A stretch of 64,000 nucleotides of DNA from JANXQG01 sp964615095 (GCA_964615095.1 CAZTPX010000043.1:1-64000), one strand, 5' to 3'. Positions 1 through 7,529 are shown, counted from the first letter of the stretch. The notes: generated by a model not told the origin, from the letters alone. Program-made: numbers and translations.

Positions 1-215
1 CGCAAGTACCCGTGGTCGTGGGATTGTGGGACGCGCCGGGCGATCTGAGCAAGGCCAAGACGCGGATCGGCAGCGGTGCCGCCACGCATGTCGTTACGAC
101 CTTGGCCGAGGCGCAGGAACAAGTTCGCCTGCTGGTTCAGCCACTCCTGCGATCGCCCGAAAAACAAACGCAATCCTGTGACGATCCAACGATCATGGCG
201 GGATCGCATCCATGA
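1..215 (+). CDS. C-terminal fragment of a membrane-transporter-like or unknown protein
   Basis: The reading frame is open from the left edge and stops at 213-215, so only the last roughly 70 residues are present. The visible part reads PVVVGLWDAPGDLSKAKTRI and then ATHVVTTLAEAQEQVRLLV, an alternating strand/helix pattern like the small cytoplasmic C-terminal domain seen on some AI-2E-family transporters. That match is from memory and weak. The tail is polar (SPEKQTQSCDDPT). A GTG at position 12 could start a short ORF, but the in-frame codons before it (Q-V-P) continue the same pattern, so a truncated longer gene is more likely. Confidence 0.45.
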   Translation, partial: QVPVVVGLWDAPGDLSKAKTRIGSGAATHVVTTLAEAQEQVRLLVQPLLRSPEKQTQSCDDPTIMAGSHP

Positions 216-270
216 AACTACTGATTCGTGTGTTCCGTTCGTACAGTTATCTCTTGAAAGGAGAACTGAA

Positions 271-435
271 ATGCTTGGTACTATCTTAATCGTGTTGTTG
301 ATTCTTATGCTTCTGGGGTCCGTGGGCACGTTGCCCACCTGGTCTCATAGCCGAAGCTGGGGCTACGGCCCGAGCGGCGGGATGGGATTGATCGCGGTGA
401 TCGTTGTCGTCCTGCTGCTCGTGCGAGGCTTCTGA
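271..435 (+). CDS. DUF3309 family small membrane protein
   Basis: A 54-residue protein starting MLGTILIVLLILMLLGSVGT, with an N-terminal hydrophobic helix, a short central segment containing the characteristic PTWSHSRSWGYGPSGG signature, and a second hydrophobic helix ending LLLVRGF. This is the usual size and layout of the DUF3309 family, two-helix inner-membrane peptides of unknown function common in stress-related accessory islands. The start at 271 is chosen over longer in-frame starts because GAAAGGAGA lies just upstream and because the family begins MLGT. It opens a run of small stress-associated genes. Confidence 0.85.
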   Translation: MLGTILIVLLILMLLGSVGTLPTWSHSRSWGYGPSGGMGLIAVIVVVLLLVRGF

Positions 436-499
436 ACATCGAAGACCGTTGCTTTCCCGCGAAGCGATTGGAATCGACCTGAACATTAGGGGTATGTCC

Positions 500-2350
500 A
501 TGTTAACACCGACAGTCGAAGAAACTCACGCCGGCATGGGATCGCTCCCGCACGCGGCGGGAGTTGCGTTTCGTGTCTGGGCTCCCCACGCCGGTGCGGT
601 GTCGGTGGCCGGTTCGTTCAACGAGTGGTCGCACAATACGCATCCCATGGTGAAGGAGGGCGAGGGTTACTGGTATGCGGACATCGCCGCGGCCGCCATC
701 GGCGATGAGTATCGCTATTTCATCATGAACGATGACAAGGAACTGCTCCGCATTGACCCCTATGCCCGCCAGGTCACCAGTTCCGTCGGGAATTCAGTCG
801 TCTACGATCCGCATTTCGATTGGGCAGGCGACGATTTCCACCTTCCCCCGATCAACGAACTGGTGATTTATGAAATGCATTTGGGGACTTTTCACGACCA
901 TGAGGATGGGAAGTCAAACAAGTTCGAAGAAGCCCTGCAAAAGATCGACCATTTGCAGCGATTGGGCGTGAACGTCATCGAGCTGATGCCCCTGGCCCAG
1001 TTCGCTGGCGAACTATCGTGGGGCTATAACCTGTCGTGCATCTTCGCCGTGGAAACCAACTACGGCGGGCCGTCCGGTTTCAAGCGGTTCGTCAAGGCGG
1101 CGCACAAGGCCGGCATGGCGGTGATCCTCGACGTGGTCTACAACCACTTCGGCCCCAGCGATCTGGATCTCTGGCAATTTGACGGCTGGAGCGAGAACGG
1201 GCAGGGCGGGATCTACTTCTACGGCGACTGGCATGCGGAGACGCCCTGGGGGAAGACACGTCCCGACTACGGCCGCAAGGAAGTCCGCCAATTCATCCGC
1301 GACAATGCCCTCATGTGGCTGGAGGAGTATCACGTCGATGGCCTGCGACTCGACATGACGCTGTTCATGCGGAACGTGCGCGGAGACGGCGATCCGGGCG
1401 CCGATCTGCCCGATGGCTTGAGTCTCGTGCAATGGATCAATCGCGAAGTGCGGCAGCGTTATCCGGGACGCATCACGATTGCCGAGGACCTGCAGAACGA
1501 CGACCGGATGACGAAGTCGGAGGACCAGGGCGGAGCCGGTTTCACGGCCCAATGGGGCGCCCACTTCGTGCATCCGGTGCGGGCGACCGTCATCACGCCC
1601 AACGACGAGTATCGGTCACTCGACGCCATTCGCGGGGCGATCGAGGCGCGTTTCAACGGCGATCCGTTCCAACGCGTCATCTACAGCGAGTCGCATGACG
1701 AGGTGGCGAACGGCAAGGCCCGCGTTGCTACGGAGATCGATCCGACGAATCCCGATAGTTGGGCCGCGCAGAAGCGGACGACCTTGGCGGCGGCCTTGGT
1801 GCTCACATCGCCGGGAATCCCAATGCTCTTTCAGGGGCAGGAGTTCCTCGAAGACGGCTGGTTCCAGGATTCGGTCCCCTTGGATTGGCACAAGTCAGAG
1901 GAGTTCCGCGGCTTAGTGCGGATGTATCGCGACCTGATCCATCTTCGCCTCAACCGAAGCGGCGCGACGCGCGGCCTCTCGGGGTCCGGGCTGAACACAT
2001 TCCATCAGAACCAGGCCGACAACGTCATTGCTTACCATCGCTGGCACCAGGGCGGGCCCGGCGATGACGTGGTGGTGGTCGTCAATCTCTCCCATCTTGC
2101 CCACGAGAACTACAAGCTGGGGTTTCCCTCGCCGGGAACGTGGCGACTGCGGCTAAACAGCGACTTCAACGGCTATAGCCGCGCCTTCGGAAACCAGACT
2201 TGCAGCGATGTGGTTGCCGGAACGCAAACCATCGACGCAACGCACGACGCGGCGGTCGTCGCTCAGGACGGCTTTCCCACCACGGGAACAATTTCGATCG
2301 GACCGTACAGCGTATTGATATTCTCCCAAGACCCGCTTGCATCACCCTGA
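500..2350 (+). CDS. GH13 alpha-glucan branching enzyme-like protein
   Basis: A 616-residue cytoplasmic glycoside hydrolase family 13 protein. An N-terminal CBM48/E-set domain (about residues 10-100, RVWAPHAGAVSVAGSFNEW) precedes the catalytic barrel. The four GH13 motifs are visible: DVVYNH, GLRLDMTL with the nucleophile Asp near residue 285, IAEDLQ with the acid Glu near 329, and ESHDEV with the third carboxylate Asp near 400. The HDEVANGK context resembles GlgB, while the GLRLDMT motif also fits malto-oligosyltrehalose trehalohydrolases, so alpha-1,4-glucan branching or trehalose-related activity are both possible. The start at 500 is preferred because AGGGG lies 7 nt upstream; an ATG at 494 is the alternative. 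A C-terminal beta domain ends GPYSVLIFSQ. Confidence 0.8.
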   Translation: MLTPTVEETHAGMGSLPHAAGVAFRVWAPHAGAVSVAGSFNEWSHNTHPMVKEGEGYWYADIAAAAIGDEYRYFIMNDDKELLRIDPYARQVTSSVGNSVVYDPHFDWAGDDFHLPPINELVIYEMHLGTFHDHEDGKSNKFEEALQKIDHLQRLGVNVIELMPLAQFAGELSWGYNLSCIFAVETNYGGPSGFKRFVKAAHKAGMAVILDVVYNHFGPSDLDLWQFDGWSENGQGGIYFYGDWHAETPWGKTRPDYGRKEVRQFIRDNALMWLEEYHVDGLRLDMTLFMRNVRGDGDPGADLPDGLSLVQWINREVRQRYPGRITIAEDLQNDDRMTKSEDQGGAGFTAQWGAHFVHPVRATVITPNDEYRSLDAIRGAIEARFNGDPFQRVIYSESHDEVANGKARVATEIDPTNPDSWAAQKRTTLAAALVLTSPGIPMLFQGQEFLEDGWFQDSVPLDWHKSEEFRGLVRMYRDLIHLRLNRSGATRGLSGSGLNTFHQNQADNVIAYHRWHQGGPGDDVVVVVNLSHLAHENYKLGFPSPGTWRLRLNSDFNGYSRAFGNQTCSDVVAGTQTIDATHDAAVVAQDGFPTTGTISIGPYSVLIFSQDPLASP

Positions 2351-2361
2351 GGAATTCAATT

Positions 2362-2439
2362 ATGAACGAGACGAACAAAACAGTCCGAGAGGCAACGCGG
2401 GACGTGGTGGTGGAAATCCAAACTGGAAGAAATCCTTAA
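2362..2439 (+). pseudogene. short ORF sharing its N-terminus with the 3179 gene, probably truncated
   Basis: Encodes MNETNKTVREATRDVVVEIQ and then five more residues before TAA, 25 residues in all. Its first 19 residues closely match the start of the 80-residue protein at 3179 (MNEANKAVRAAVHDVVVEI), so the two are duplicated. GAGGA precedes the ATG. Here the similarity ends exactly where a sigma-70 region 4 sequence begins in a different frame, which suggests a rearrangement joined the two. It may be translated as a peptide, but I read it as a remnant. Confidence 0.5.
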
Positions 2440-2623
2440 GCGGCTCGATGGGCGGGAACGGCAGATCGTCACGAGCCGCTTTGGCTTGATTCGCGGTCAG
2501 GAACCGCTGAGCTTGAATCAAGTCGGAGCCGCGTTGGGCGTCACGAAGGAGCGGGTCCGACAACTTCAGTCCCGGGCGATGGACAAACTGCGAATAGCCG
2601 CCGAGGAATGTCGCATTGATTGA
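2423..2623 (+). pseudogene. sigma-70 region 4 fragment
   Basis: One frame reads LEEILKRLDGRERQIVTSRF and then GLIRGQEPLSLNQVGAALGV and TKERVRQLQSRAMDKLR before a TGA. This is the helix-turn-helix region 4 that contacts the -35 element in group 1/2 sigma-70 factors (the LGVTKERVRQL signature is intact). Regions 1-3 are missing. Upstream in the same frame there are only Trp/Lys codons and no plausible start with a ribosome site, so this is a broken remnant rather than a complete factor. It overlaps the end of the short ORF at 2362, implying recombination or deletion at this point. Confidence 0.65.
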
Positions 2624-2673
2624 TTCATGGAAAACCAGTTACTCAACAACCTCTGAGAAAAGGAGTCATCATC

Positions 2674-2850
2674 ATGGGTGACAAGATCGATGAAGTGAAA
2701 GGTCGAATCAAGGAAGCCGCCGGGGCACTGACCGGCAACGAAAAGCTTCGCGAGGAAGGAAAGGCCGACCAGGTCGTCGGAAAGACCAAGCAGGCCGCCC
2801 AAAAGGCCGCCGATGCGGTCAAAGCCGCCGTAAAGAAAGTCGCCGGGTAA
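2674..2850 (+). CDS. CsbD family stress-response protein
   Basis: A 58-residue, highly charged Lys/Ala-rich protein with the CsbD family layout: DKIDEVKGRIKEAAGALTGN, then KLREEGKADQVVGKTKQ and a helical KAADAVKAAVKKVAG tail. CsbD-like proteins are small, probably partly disordered helical proteins induced by general stress in many bacteria; the molecular role is not established. The start at 2674 has AAAAGGAG upstream, and longer in-frame starts lack a ribosome site and family similarity. It sits among other stress-linked small genes. Confidence 0.85.
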   Translation: MGDKIDEVKGRIKEAAGALTGNEKLREEGKADQVVGKTKQAAQKAADAVKAAVKKVAG

Positions 2851-2967
2851 GCCCGCACGACAACGATATTCAGGAGTGAGGCAAGAGAAGACTTCCGAGG
2901 CATCAACAGGACACTGGCAGCGCAGGAAAAAGAGTGCCCTGATTTACTCTTATGAAGGAGTGAGAGA

Positions 2968-3096
2968 ATGGAAACGCTTATGCTTTGCCCGCCGTTATTT
3001 GCGGCGGCCGGTTATTCGCTCATGTACTTGCTGGGTGGAGGCGGCATCTTCGGCGCGGTCGTGATCTTCTTTATCGCGAAGATGTTCGGTCGGTAG
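2968..3096 (+). CDS. 42-residue small hydrophobic protein
   Basis: This very short gene reads METLMLCPPLFAAAGYSLMY and then LLGGGGIFGAVVIFFIAKMF before GR and TAG. It has one or two hydrophobic segments with a glycine-rich hinge and a basic C-terminal end, typical of a small inner-membrane peptide. GAAGGAG lies 8 nt before the ATG, a strong ribosome site that supports translation. I do not assign a family. Its position between CsbD and another small ORF, all same-strand and each with its own Shine-Dalgarno, fits the small-protein island. Confidence 0.6.
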   Translation: METLMLCPPLFAAAGYSLMYLLGGGGIFGAVVIFFIAKMFGR

Positions 3097-3178
3097 AGCC
3101 GTAGGCCGCGGTCCGGCTGTCCAAAGGCGATGAGAACCGCGTCGGGATCATGGGCTGCACACAAAGAGGAGAAACCAC

Positions 3179-3421
3179 ATGAACGAGGCAAACAAGGCTG
3201 TCAGGGCAGCCGTGCATGACGTAGTTGTAGAGATCCTCGGCGTTCTGGGAGTCCAACCGCAAGAGATGGATTCCAATTTCGGAGAGGGGGCCGGGGGAAC
3301 TGCGATCGAATTGCGGCTACTGCAGCTCGCCGGGGCCATTTTGGAGCAAGTCCAGCCGATGCCGCTGCTACAAACGGTCCCTGAACAACCGGACTCAGGC
3401 AAAGTTACACCACAAGCTTGA
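3179..3421 (+). CDS. hypothetical 80-residue protein
   Basis: Starts MNEANKAVRAAVHDVVVEIL, preceded by AAGAGGAGAA. No domain is recognised. The N-terminal third is an amphipathic helix nearly identical to the start of the short ORF at 2362, the middle has a Gly-rich stretch (SNFGEGAGGT) and the C-terminal half is a Leu/Gln-rich helix followed by a Pro-rich tail. The internal duplication with 2362 suggests a local tandem-duplicated family. Function unknown. Confidence 0.55.
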   Translation: MNEANKAVRAAVHDVVVEILGVLGVQPQEMDSNFGEGAGGTAIELRLLQLAGAILEQVQPMPLLQTVPEQPDSGKVTPQA

Positions 3422-3591
3422 AAGGCGGCTATTACTATGGCTCGGGCGGTTACTATCGGAGTGGGCTTTGGCCGTGGAGTCAGAGTCAGATTTTAGGAGA
3501 TACGTTCGCAACCAAAGGGGATGGGCCGCTGGCAGGAATGGTTTCTGCTGGTAAAAAGGCACGCCCCAGTTTTTCAGCAAAGGGTATTGAG

Positions 3592-3828
3592 ATGAAGCGT
3601 TTAGTAGCATGTTTTCTGATTGCCTCGTTGGGCGTGTTGACCGTCGGCTGCGGAAGCGACAAGGGCACGACCGAGAACAAGACCGTGACGACGACCACGC
3701 AGACCAAGGATGGCAAGACAACCAGCCAAACGACCACGGACGACACGAAGACGAAGACCACGACTCCGCCCGCTGGCGGCACGGCCGTCGAAAAGACGAC
3801 CGAAAAGACCACGGAAACGACCAAATAG
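3592..3828 (+). CDS. Thr/Lys-rich putative lipoprotein
   Basis: A 78-residue protein starting MKRLVACFLIASLGVLTVGC, a clear lipoprotein signal with a lipobox-like LTVGC, followed by an extremely low-complexity Thr/Lys-rich tail with repeats of KTVTTTT, TKTKTTT and EKTTEKTTE. The mature protein would be a short lipid-anchored, disordered, basic tether. AAAGGG sits just before the start. Longer upstream starts give an unrelated Gly/Tyr-rich extension without a signal peptide and are not preferred. No function can be assigned; the low complexity could support surface attachment or cushioning. Confidence 0.65.
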   Translation: MKRLVACFLIASLGVLTVGCGSDKGTTENKTVTTTTQTKDGKTTSQTTTDDTKTKTTTPPAGGTAVEKTTEKTTETTK

Positions 3829-3835
3829 TGTGCTG

Positions 3836-3849
3836 CCACGTCGGCTTTT
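3836..3849 (+). other. remnant of the repeated ncRNA terminator (right arm only)
   Basis: The sequence CCACGTCGGCTTTT just after the lipoprotein stop is identical to the right arm and first U residues of the terminators at 5818 and 8934. Even the preceding CTG matches the 8931 copy. No complementary left arm is present because coding sequence lies upstream. It looks like a truncated fourth copy of that element. Confidence 0.45.
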
Positions 3850-3952
3850 ATATGTTGGTGTCGCCGGCGCGACGATGTCTTGAAAACAACGTGCGCCGGC
3901 CTAACAACCTGCGAATGCAGGTGGACGGATATTTGCCATGAGAGGGTGTATG

Positions 3953-4687
3953 ATGTCATTTGCGATCTTGCTTGCCATGATCGCTCTCAGTCCCATTCAA
4001 TCGATCGCTGAGGAGTCAGGCGGTGGTGGCGGCAATCATGGTGGCGGCGGTGGCAGCACGCATGGCGGCGGTGGCGGCAATCACGCGGCCGCCGTGCATG
4101 GAAACGGTGGCGCACAGGGCGGCAACCATCAGGCCGGCGCCGTCGGTCAGGCCGGCGCCGCTGGCGGCTCTGCCAGCAATCCTGCGCTGCGCTCGAATCC
4201 GGGCAACGTCGCGGGCCAGGCCGCGATGTCCCATCACGGTTACGACGCACAACACAGGCCCGAATTCTCAGGTCACGGCGGCGAAGGCCGCGACGATTGT
4301 CGCTATCGCTGGGACAACGGCCGCTGGCTGTTCTGGGGAGCCGACAACCGGTGGATGTGGTATGGCGATAACGGCCAATGGCAGGATTACGGCAACGCCT
4401 ATGTGGTTCAGCGTCCGATTGTGGAGAACTACTCCGGTAGCCCCATCAAGATCACCAATCCGGCCACGAACAGCGCGACCCTCGGCTATACGCTCGACGG
4501 CAACGCCTACTCGATCGCGCCGGGCTTGAGCCAGGAGTTCAGCGCAGATCGGGCTTGGGTGGTTCAGTTCAGCCGCGGTACGAACTTGGATCAGGCTCGC
4601 TACGGGCTCCAGTCGGGCCTTTATTCATTTACCAGTACGGACCACGGTTGGGAACTCTATCGTAGTGAGTTGCCAGTCTCGCGCTGA
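3953..4687 (+). CDS. secreted Gly/His-rich protein with Trp-rich C-terminal domain
   Basis: A 244-residue exported protein. The signal peptide is MSFAILLAMIALSPIQSIAE. It is followed by a low-complexity region of GGGGGNHGGGGG-type repeats and AG-rich sequence to about residue 95. A compact domain then carries CRYRWDNGRWLFWGADNRWM and a WYGDNGQWQDYG repeat, and a beta-rich C-terminal domain begins near PIKITNPATNSATLGY. The Trp/Gly repeats are reminiscent of wall- or surface-associated YXWGXW-type proteins. The start at 3953 places AGAGGG 6 nt upstream; in-frame ATGs at 3938 and 3950 are alternatives. Function unknown, probably periplasmic or surface. Confidence 0.65.
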   Translation: MSFAILLAMIALSPIQSIAEESGGGGGNHGGGGGSTHGGGGGNHAAAVHGNGGAQGGNHQAGAVGQAGAAGGSASNPALRSNPGNVAGQAAMSHHGYDAQHRPEFSGHGGEGRDDCRYRWDNGRWLFWGADNRWMWYGDNGQWQDYGNAYVVQRPIVENYSGSPIKITNPATNSATLGYTLDGNAYSIAPGLSQEFSADRAWVVQFSRGTNLDQARYGLQSGLYSFTSTDHGWELYRSELPVSR

Positions 4688-4764
4688 GATAACGACCTTT
4701 ACTTTTTCATGCCCGAGACGCAAAATGGACGGTTTCCAATTCCAATCCAAGGAACTGCCGCCCC

Positions 4765-5115
4765 ATGAACACCGTTCTGCTGTTGATCATGTCGAATGTT
4801 TTCATGACCTTCGCCTGGTACGGGCATTTGAAATATGGCCATCAATGGCTTCTCTGGAAAGCGATCCTCGTCTCCTGGTCGATCGCGCTGATCGAATACT
4901 GCCTGGCCGTGCCCGCGAATCGCCTCGGTTACGGGGCGTATTCCGGGTTCCAACTCAAGATCATTCAAGAGGTCATCACGCTGGTAGTCTTAATCGGGTT
5001 CGCGATCCTGTTCCTTAAGCCGAAGGTCGTGTGGAATTATCTCGTGGCGTTCGGCTTTCTGGCCGTTGCCGCGTTCTTCGCCTTTGCGTTCAAGGCGCCC
5101 GGTCCGGCCGCGTGA
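4765..5115 (+). CDS. DMT family membrane protein (DUF486)
   Basis: A 116-residue protein with four hydrophobic segments: LLLIMSNVFMTFAWYGHL, WKAILVSWSIALIEYCLAV, VITLVVLIGFAILFL and VAFGFLAVAAFFAFAF. The motif AWYGHLK, and the segment AVPANRLGYGAYSGFQLKII, are typical of the DUF486 group of the drug/metabolite transporter superfamily, half-size EmrE-like inner-membrane proteins. Substrate is not predictable. AAGGAA lies about 10 nt before the start. It is the last plus-strand gene before the convergent DUF2294 gene. Confidence 0.85.
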   Translation: MNTVLLLIMSNVFMTFAWYGHLKYGHQWLLWKAILVSWSIALIEYCLAVPANRLGYGAYSGFQLKIIQEVITLVVLIGFAILFLKPKVVWNYLVAFGFLAVAAFFAFAFKAPGPAA

Positions 5116-5149
5116 ACGATCGCGAGCGGCAACGTTCCGCTTGAAGAGA

Positions 5150-5530
5150 CTATTTTCGCTTCGCGTCCCGCGAAACGGGCGAATCGGTGAGGGTGAAGAG
5201 GATCACTTCCTCGCCCGTGGTGGTGCTGATGTCGTGGTGCATGCTCAGCACCTTGATGCCGGTGATTTCTTCGATCAGCGCCTCCATGACCGGACGGGCC
5301 GTTTCGATCAAGTGCGTCCGCACCTGCTTGAGCAAATCGCGTCCCTTGTCGGCCGAAAGCGACTTCACCAGATGCTGCTCGGCAGCCGTCAAAACGCCTT
5401 GCAGGCGGACCACGAGGAGGTCGCCGAGCAGGTGGGTGCGAATGTCCTTGGGCCCCCGGCCCATGTAGTCCTGCTCGAAACGCGTGACCCCCGCACAGAC
5501 GGCGGCTTCGATCTCTCCGACGGTTTTCAT
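5150..5530 (-). CDS. DUF2294 domain protein (copy 1)
   Basis: A 126-residue protein covering the whole DUF2294 domain: KTVGEIEAAVCAGVTRFEQD, then GRGPKDIRTHLLGDLLVVRL, LTAAEQHLVKSLSADKGRDL and the C-terminal LSMHHDISTTTGEEVILFTL. It is a close paralogue of the protein at 8361 and a more distant one of 8997. The domain is found in small soluble proteins of unknown biochemical role, often near signalling genes. It is read leftward, divergent from the kaiCB operon, and shares the upstream region containing ncRNA copy 1. Confidence 0.85.
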   Translation of the reverse strand: MKTVGEIEAAVCAGVTRFEQDYMGRGPKDIRTHLLGDLLVVRLQGVLTAAEQHLVKSLSADKGRDLLKQVRTHLIETARPVMEALIEEITGIKVLSMHHDISTTTGEEVILFTLTDSPVSRDAKRK

Positions 5531-5612
5531 AGTCGATTTCTTCGGGCAGAGCCCTACGATTGCCGCCCCAACGGTGGCATCATTAAGTCTGGCCTATCAG
5601 CCCCACATATAT

Positions 5613-5639
5613 ATTGTAGCAAATCGGCAAGAAACGCAA
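5613..5639 (-). promoter_or_regulatory. possible promoter for the leftward DUF2294 gene
   Basis: On the minus strand TTGCGT (5634-5639) and TACAAT (5613-5618) are separated by 15 nt, slightly short for sigma70. The hexamers resemble those of the ncRNA promoters nearby. The predicted transcript would begin around 5605 and run into the gene at 5530. Confidence 0.35.
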
Positions 5640-5647
5640 AAGGGCCA

Positions 5648-5676
5648 TTGCATTTGCATCCCAAGCGGCCTAGAAT
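5648..5676 (+). promoter_or_regulatory. sigma70-like promoter of ncRNA copy 1
   Basis: TTGCAT (5648-5653) and TAGAAT (5671-5676) are separated by exactly 17 nt. The neighbourhood (CCATTGC, then AGCGGC just before the -10) is shared with the promoter of copy 2 at 8765, so promoter and RNA were duplicated together. Confidence 0.7.
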
Positions 5677-5682
5677 TCAGAT

Positions 5683-5837
5683 GTTGAATCCGCTTGGTTG
5701 CGACGCACTGGGTCGCGAAGTGGTTACGAATTGGTCGGATGATGAGACGTAGGGCAGGTCGCAATGGCGGCGGGTCAGACGTATAGTAAGCCGACGTGGT
5801 TGAATGCTTGATTGCGCTCAACCACGTCGGCTTTTTT
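5683..5837 (+). ncRNA. structured RNA family of unknown function, copy 1
   Basis: A predicted transcript of about 155 nt from the promoter at 5648 to the T-run at 5837. It carries the family's conserved box GGTCGGATGATGAGACG (5734 onward), the spacer motif TATAGTAAG and the terminator stem. The 5' part differs from the other copies in sequence. It contains a stem GCGAC..GTCGC, like the GC-rich hairpins of the others. It has no plausible ORF. It lies between the divergent DUF2294 gene and kaiC. Two further copies at 8799 and 16358 share promoter, box and terminator, which is the main evidence that it is a real RNA. I do not recognise an existing family. Confidence 0.7.
5789..5837 (+). terminator. 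intrinsic terminator of ncRNA copy 1
   Basis: A perfect 15-bp stem: AGCCGACGTGGTTGA (5789-5803) pairs with TCAACCACGTCGGCT (5818-5832) across a 14-nt loop, followed by a run of six T residues. Confidence 0.9.
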
Positions 5838-5907
5838 CGTGGAATGTGACATTTGTGCCGGGAATCGCAGCGAGTTTAGGATCCACCGAGAAACAGCGTC
5901 CGTAGTT

Positions 5908-6000
5908 GGGTGGCATGCTCTCACGCGCTAGTGGGTAAGCATGTGGTGCCGCAGTTGCGACATGCGTACCCGATGAGTACAGCGTGAAAGCATGCCACCC
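5908..6000. repeat. nested palindromic element upstream of kaiC
   Basis: Outer arms GGGTGGCATGCT (5908-5919) and AGCATGCCACCC (5989-6000) are perfect inverse complements, extended inward by CACGC/GCGTG. A second stem GGGTAAGCATGT (5933-5944) with ACATGCGTACCC (5960-5971) sits inside. The 93-bp unit can form one long imperfect hairpin. It resembles a REP/MITE-like dispersed element inserted between ncRNA copy 1 and kaiC. Confidence 0.75.
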
Positions 6001-6032
6001 ACCGTAGCGAGTTTGCAGCTTATAACGCGAAA

Positions 6033-7529
6033 ATGAATTCATTAAGAAAGCAGACTATGCGAGGACAACGCCAGCCCATCCCGAAAGTGGCGACCAAGAT
6101 CGCCGGTCTCGATCAAATCCTGGAGGGCGGCCTTCCCCAAGGCCGGACCACGGTGGTCAGCGGCGGGCCAGGTTCCGGAAAGACGGTGCTCGGCCTGGAA
6201 TTCCTGTGCCGGGGCGCCATGGCGGGTGAACCCAGCGTGTTCATCACCTTCGAAGAGCGAGCCGAGGCCATCCGCCTGAATGCCTCGGCGATGGGATGGG
6301 ACCTGGCGGCAATGGAGAAGGCCGGCACGATGGCCATCATCGAGGCCCGTTTGCCCGGCCAAGAAATCGTCGCCGGCGATTTCGACATTCAGGGCATGCT
6401 GGCGATCGTCGGCGGGCACATCAAGCGGATCGGCGCCAAGCGGATCGTGATGGATGCCTTGGACGTGCTGCTGCGGATCTACGACAACTTGTATCGCGAG
6501 CGCAGCGAATTGTCCCGGCTCCACGACTGGTTGATCGATCGAGGGCTGACAAGCGTCCTCACGGTGAAGACGACCCGCGATGACAATCCGGGGTCGCAAT
6601 ATGAGTTCCTCGACTTCATGGCGGACTGCGTGATCCGCCTCGATCATCGCGTGGTGGGACAGGTGGCGACTCGCCGGCTGCGGGTGATCAAGTATCGCGG
6701 TTCCGGATTCGGGACCAACGAGTATCCCTACGTCTTCGGCGAGCACGGAATCGTCCTCTTTCCGCTCACCACGGCAGAACTGACCCATCAACCGCTGGGA
6801 GCCAAGGTCTCCACGGGGTTGAAGGGGCTGGACCTGATGTTGGATGGAGGCTTCCGGCGGGCATCGTGCGTTCTAATTTCGGGCAACAGCGGCACGGGCA
6901 AGACCACGCTGGCGAGCACGTTCGCGCAGGCCGCCTGCCATCGGGGCGAACGAGTACTATACCTGAATTTCGAGGAATCCAAGGAGGCGATGATCAGCGG
7001 GATGCTCAGCCCGGGGATCGATCTTCGCCCGCCCATTTTCGCCGGAAAACTGCTGATTCAAACCGCCATGCCGGAGAGCACGGGTTCCGATAATCACCTG
7101 AATCGGGTCATCGAAACGATCGAAATCTTCAAGCCGGACCATCTCATTCTCGACGCAGTTTCCGCATGCGTTCGCATGGGGTCGAAACAGGCGGCTTTCG
7201 ATTTCATGATGCGGCTGGTCAGCGCGGTCAAGGAACAGGGCATTACCAGCATCTTGACAAATCAAATCAGTAGCGGGATTCACGACAGCGACGAGGAGCT
7301 CAGCGGCATCGGCTTCTCCTCCGTGGTGGACGCAGTCGTGCAACTGCGATTTGTCGAGACCGATGAGGAAATGAACCGACAGTTGCTGGTCGTCAAGTCG
7401 CGGGGGTCGTCGCATTCCAATCGCCGCCAGTTCTACCTCATTACCGACCGAGGCATCGAGTTTCCCAATACGCCACACCGGGCACCGGTTCGAGTTGGGC
7501 AAACCAGCGGAAAGGACGGCGGACGATGA
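6033..7529 (+). CDS. kaiC: KaiC-like double-domain ATPase
   Basis: A 498-residue protein with two tandem RecA-fold KaiC domains, the length of classical KaiC. Domain 1 has the Walker A GGPGSGKT (residues 44-51), the FITFEERAE catalytic-glutamate segment and the Walker B-like KRIVMDALD. Domain 2 has GNSGTGKT near residue 284, LNFEESKEAM and HLILDAVS. Aligning the end of domain 2 to cyanobacterial KaiC puts Ser-Ser (GFSSVVDAVVQL) at the phospho-acceptor Ser431/Thr432 positions. It probably acts as a signalling or stress ATPase; a true clock role is not implied because no KaiA is seen. It overlaps kaiB by ATGA. ATG 6057 is an alternative start. Confidence 0.9.
   Translation: MNSLRKQTMRGQRQPIPKVATKIAGLDQILEGGLPQGRTTVVSGGPGSGKTVLGLEFLCRGAMAGEPSVFITFEERAEAIRLNASAMGWDLAAMEKAGTMAIIEARLPGQEIVAGDFDIQGMLAIVGGHIKRIGAKRIVMDALDVLLRIYDNLYRERSELSRLHDWLIDRGLTSVLTVKTTRDDNPGSQYEFLDFMADCVIRLDHRVVGQVATRRLRVIKYRGSGFGTNEYPYVFGEHGIVLFPLTTAELTHQPLGAKVSTGLKGLDLMLDGGFRRASCVLISGNSGTGKTTLASTFAQAACHRGERVLYLNFEESKEAMISGMLSPGIDLRPPIFAGKLLIQTAMPESTGSDNHLNRVIETIEIFKPDHLILDAVSACVRMGSKQAAFDFMMRLVSAVKEQGITSILTNQISSGIHDSDEELSGIGFSSVVDAVVQLRFVETDEEMNRQLLVVKSRGSSHSNRRQFYLITDRGIEFPNTPHRAPVRVGQTSGKDGGR

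Noticed and set aside
1013..1573. Long minus-strand ORFs opposite the GH13 gene
   Set aside because: They lie within a frame already explained by a protein with all four GH13 motifs and have shadow-like composition.
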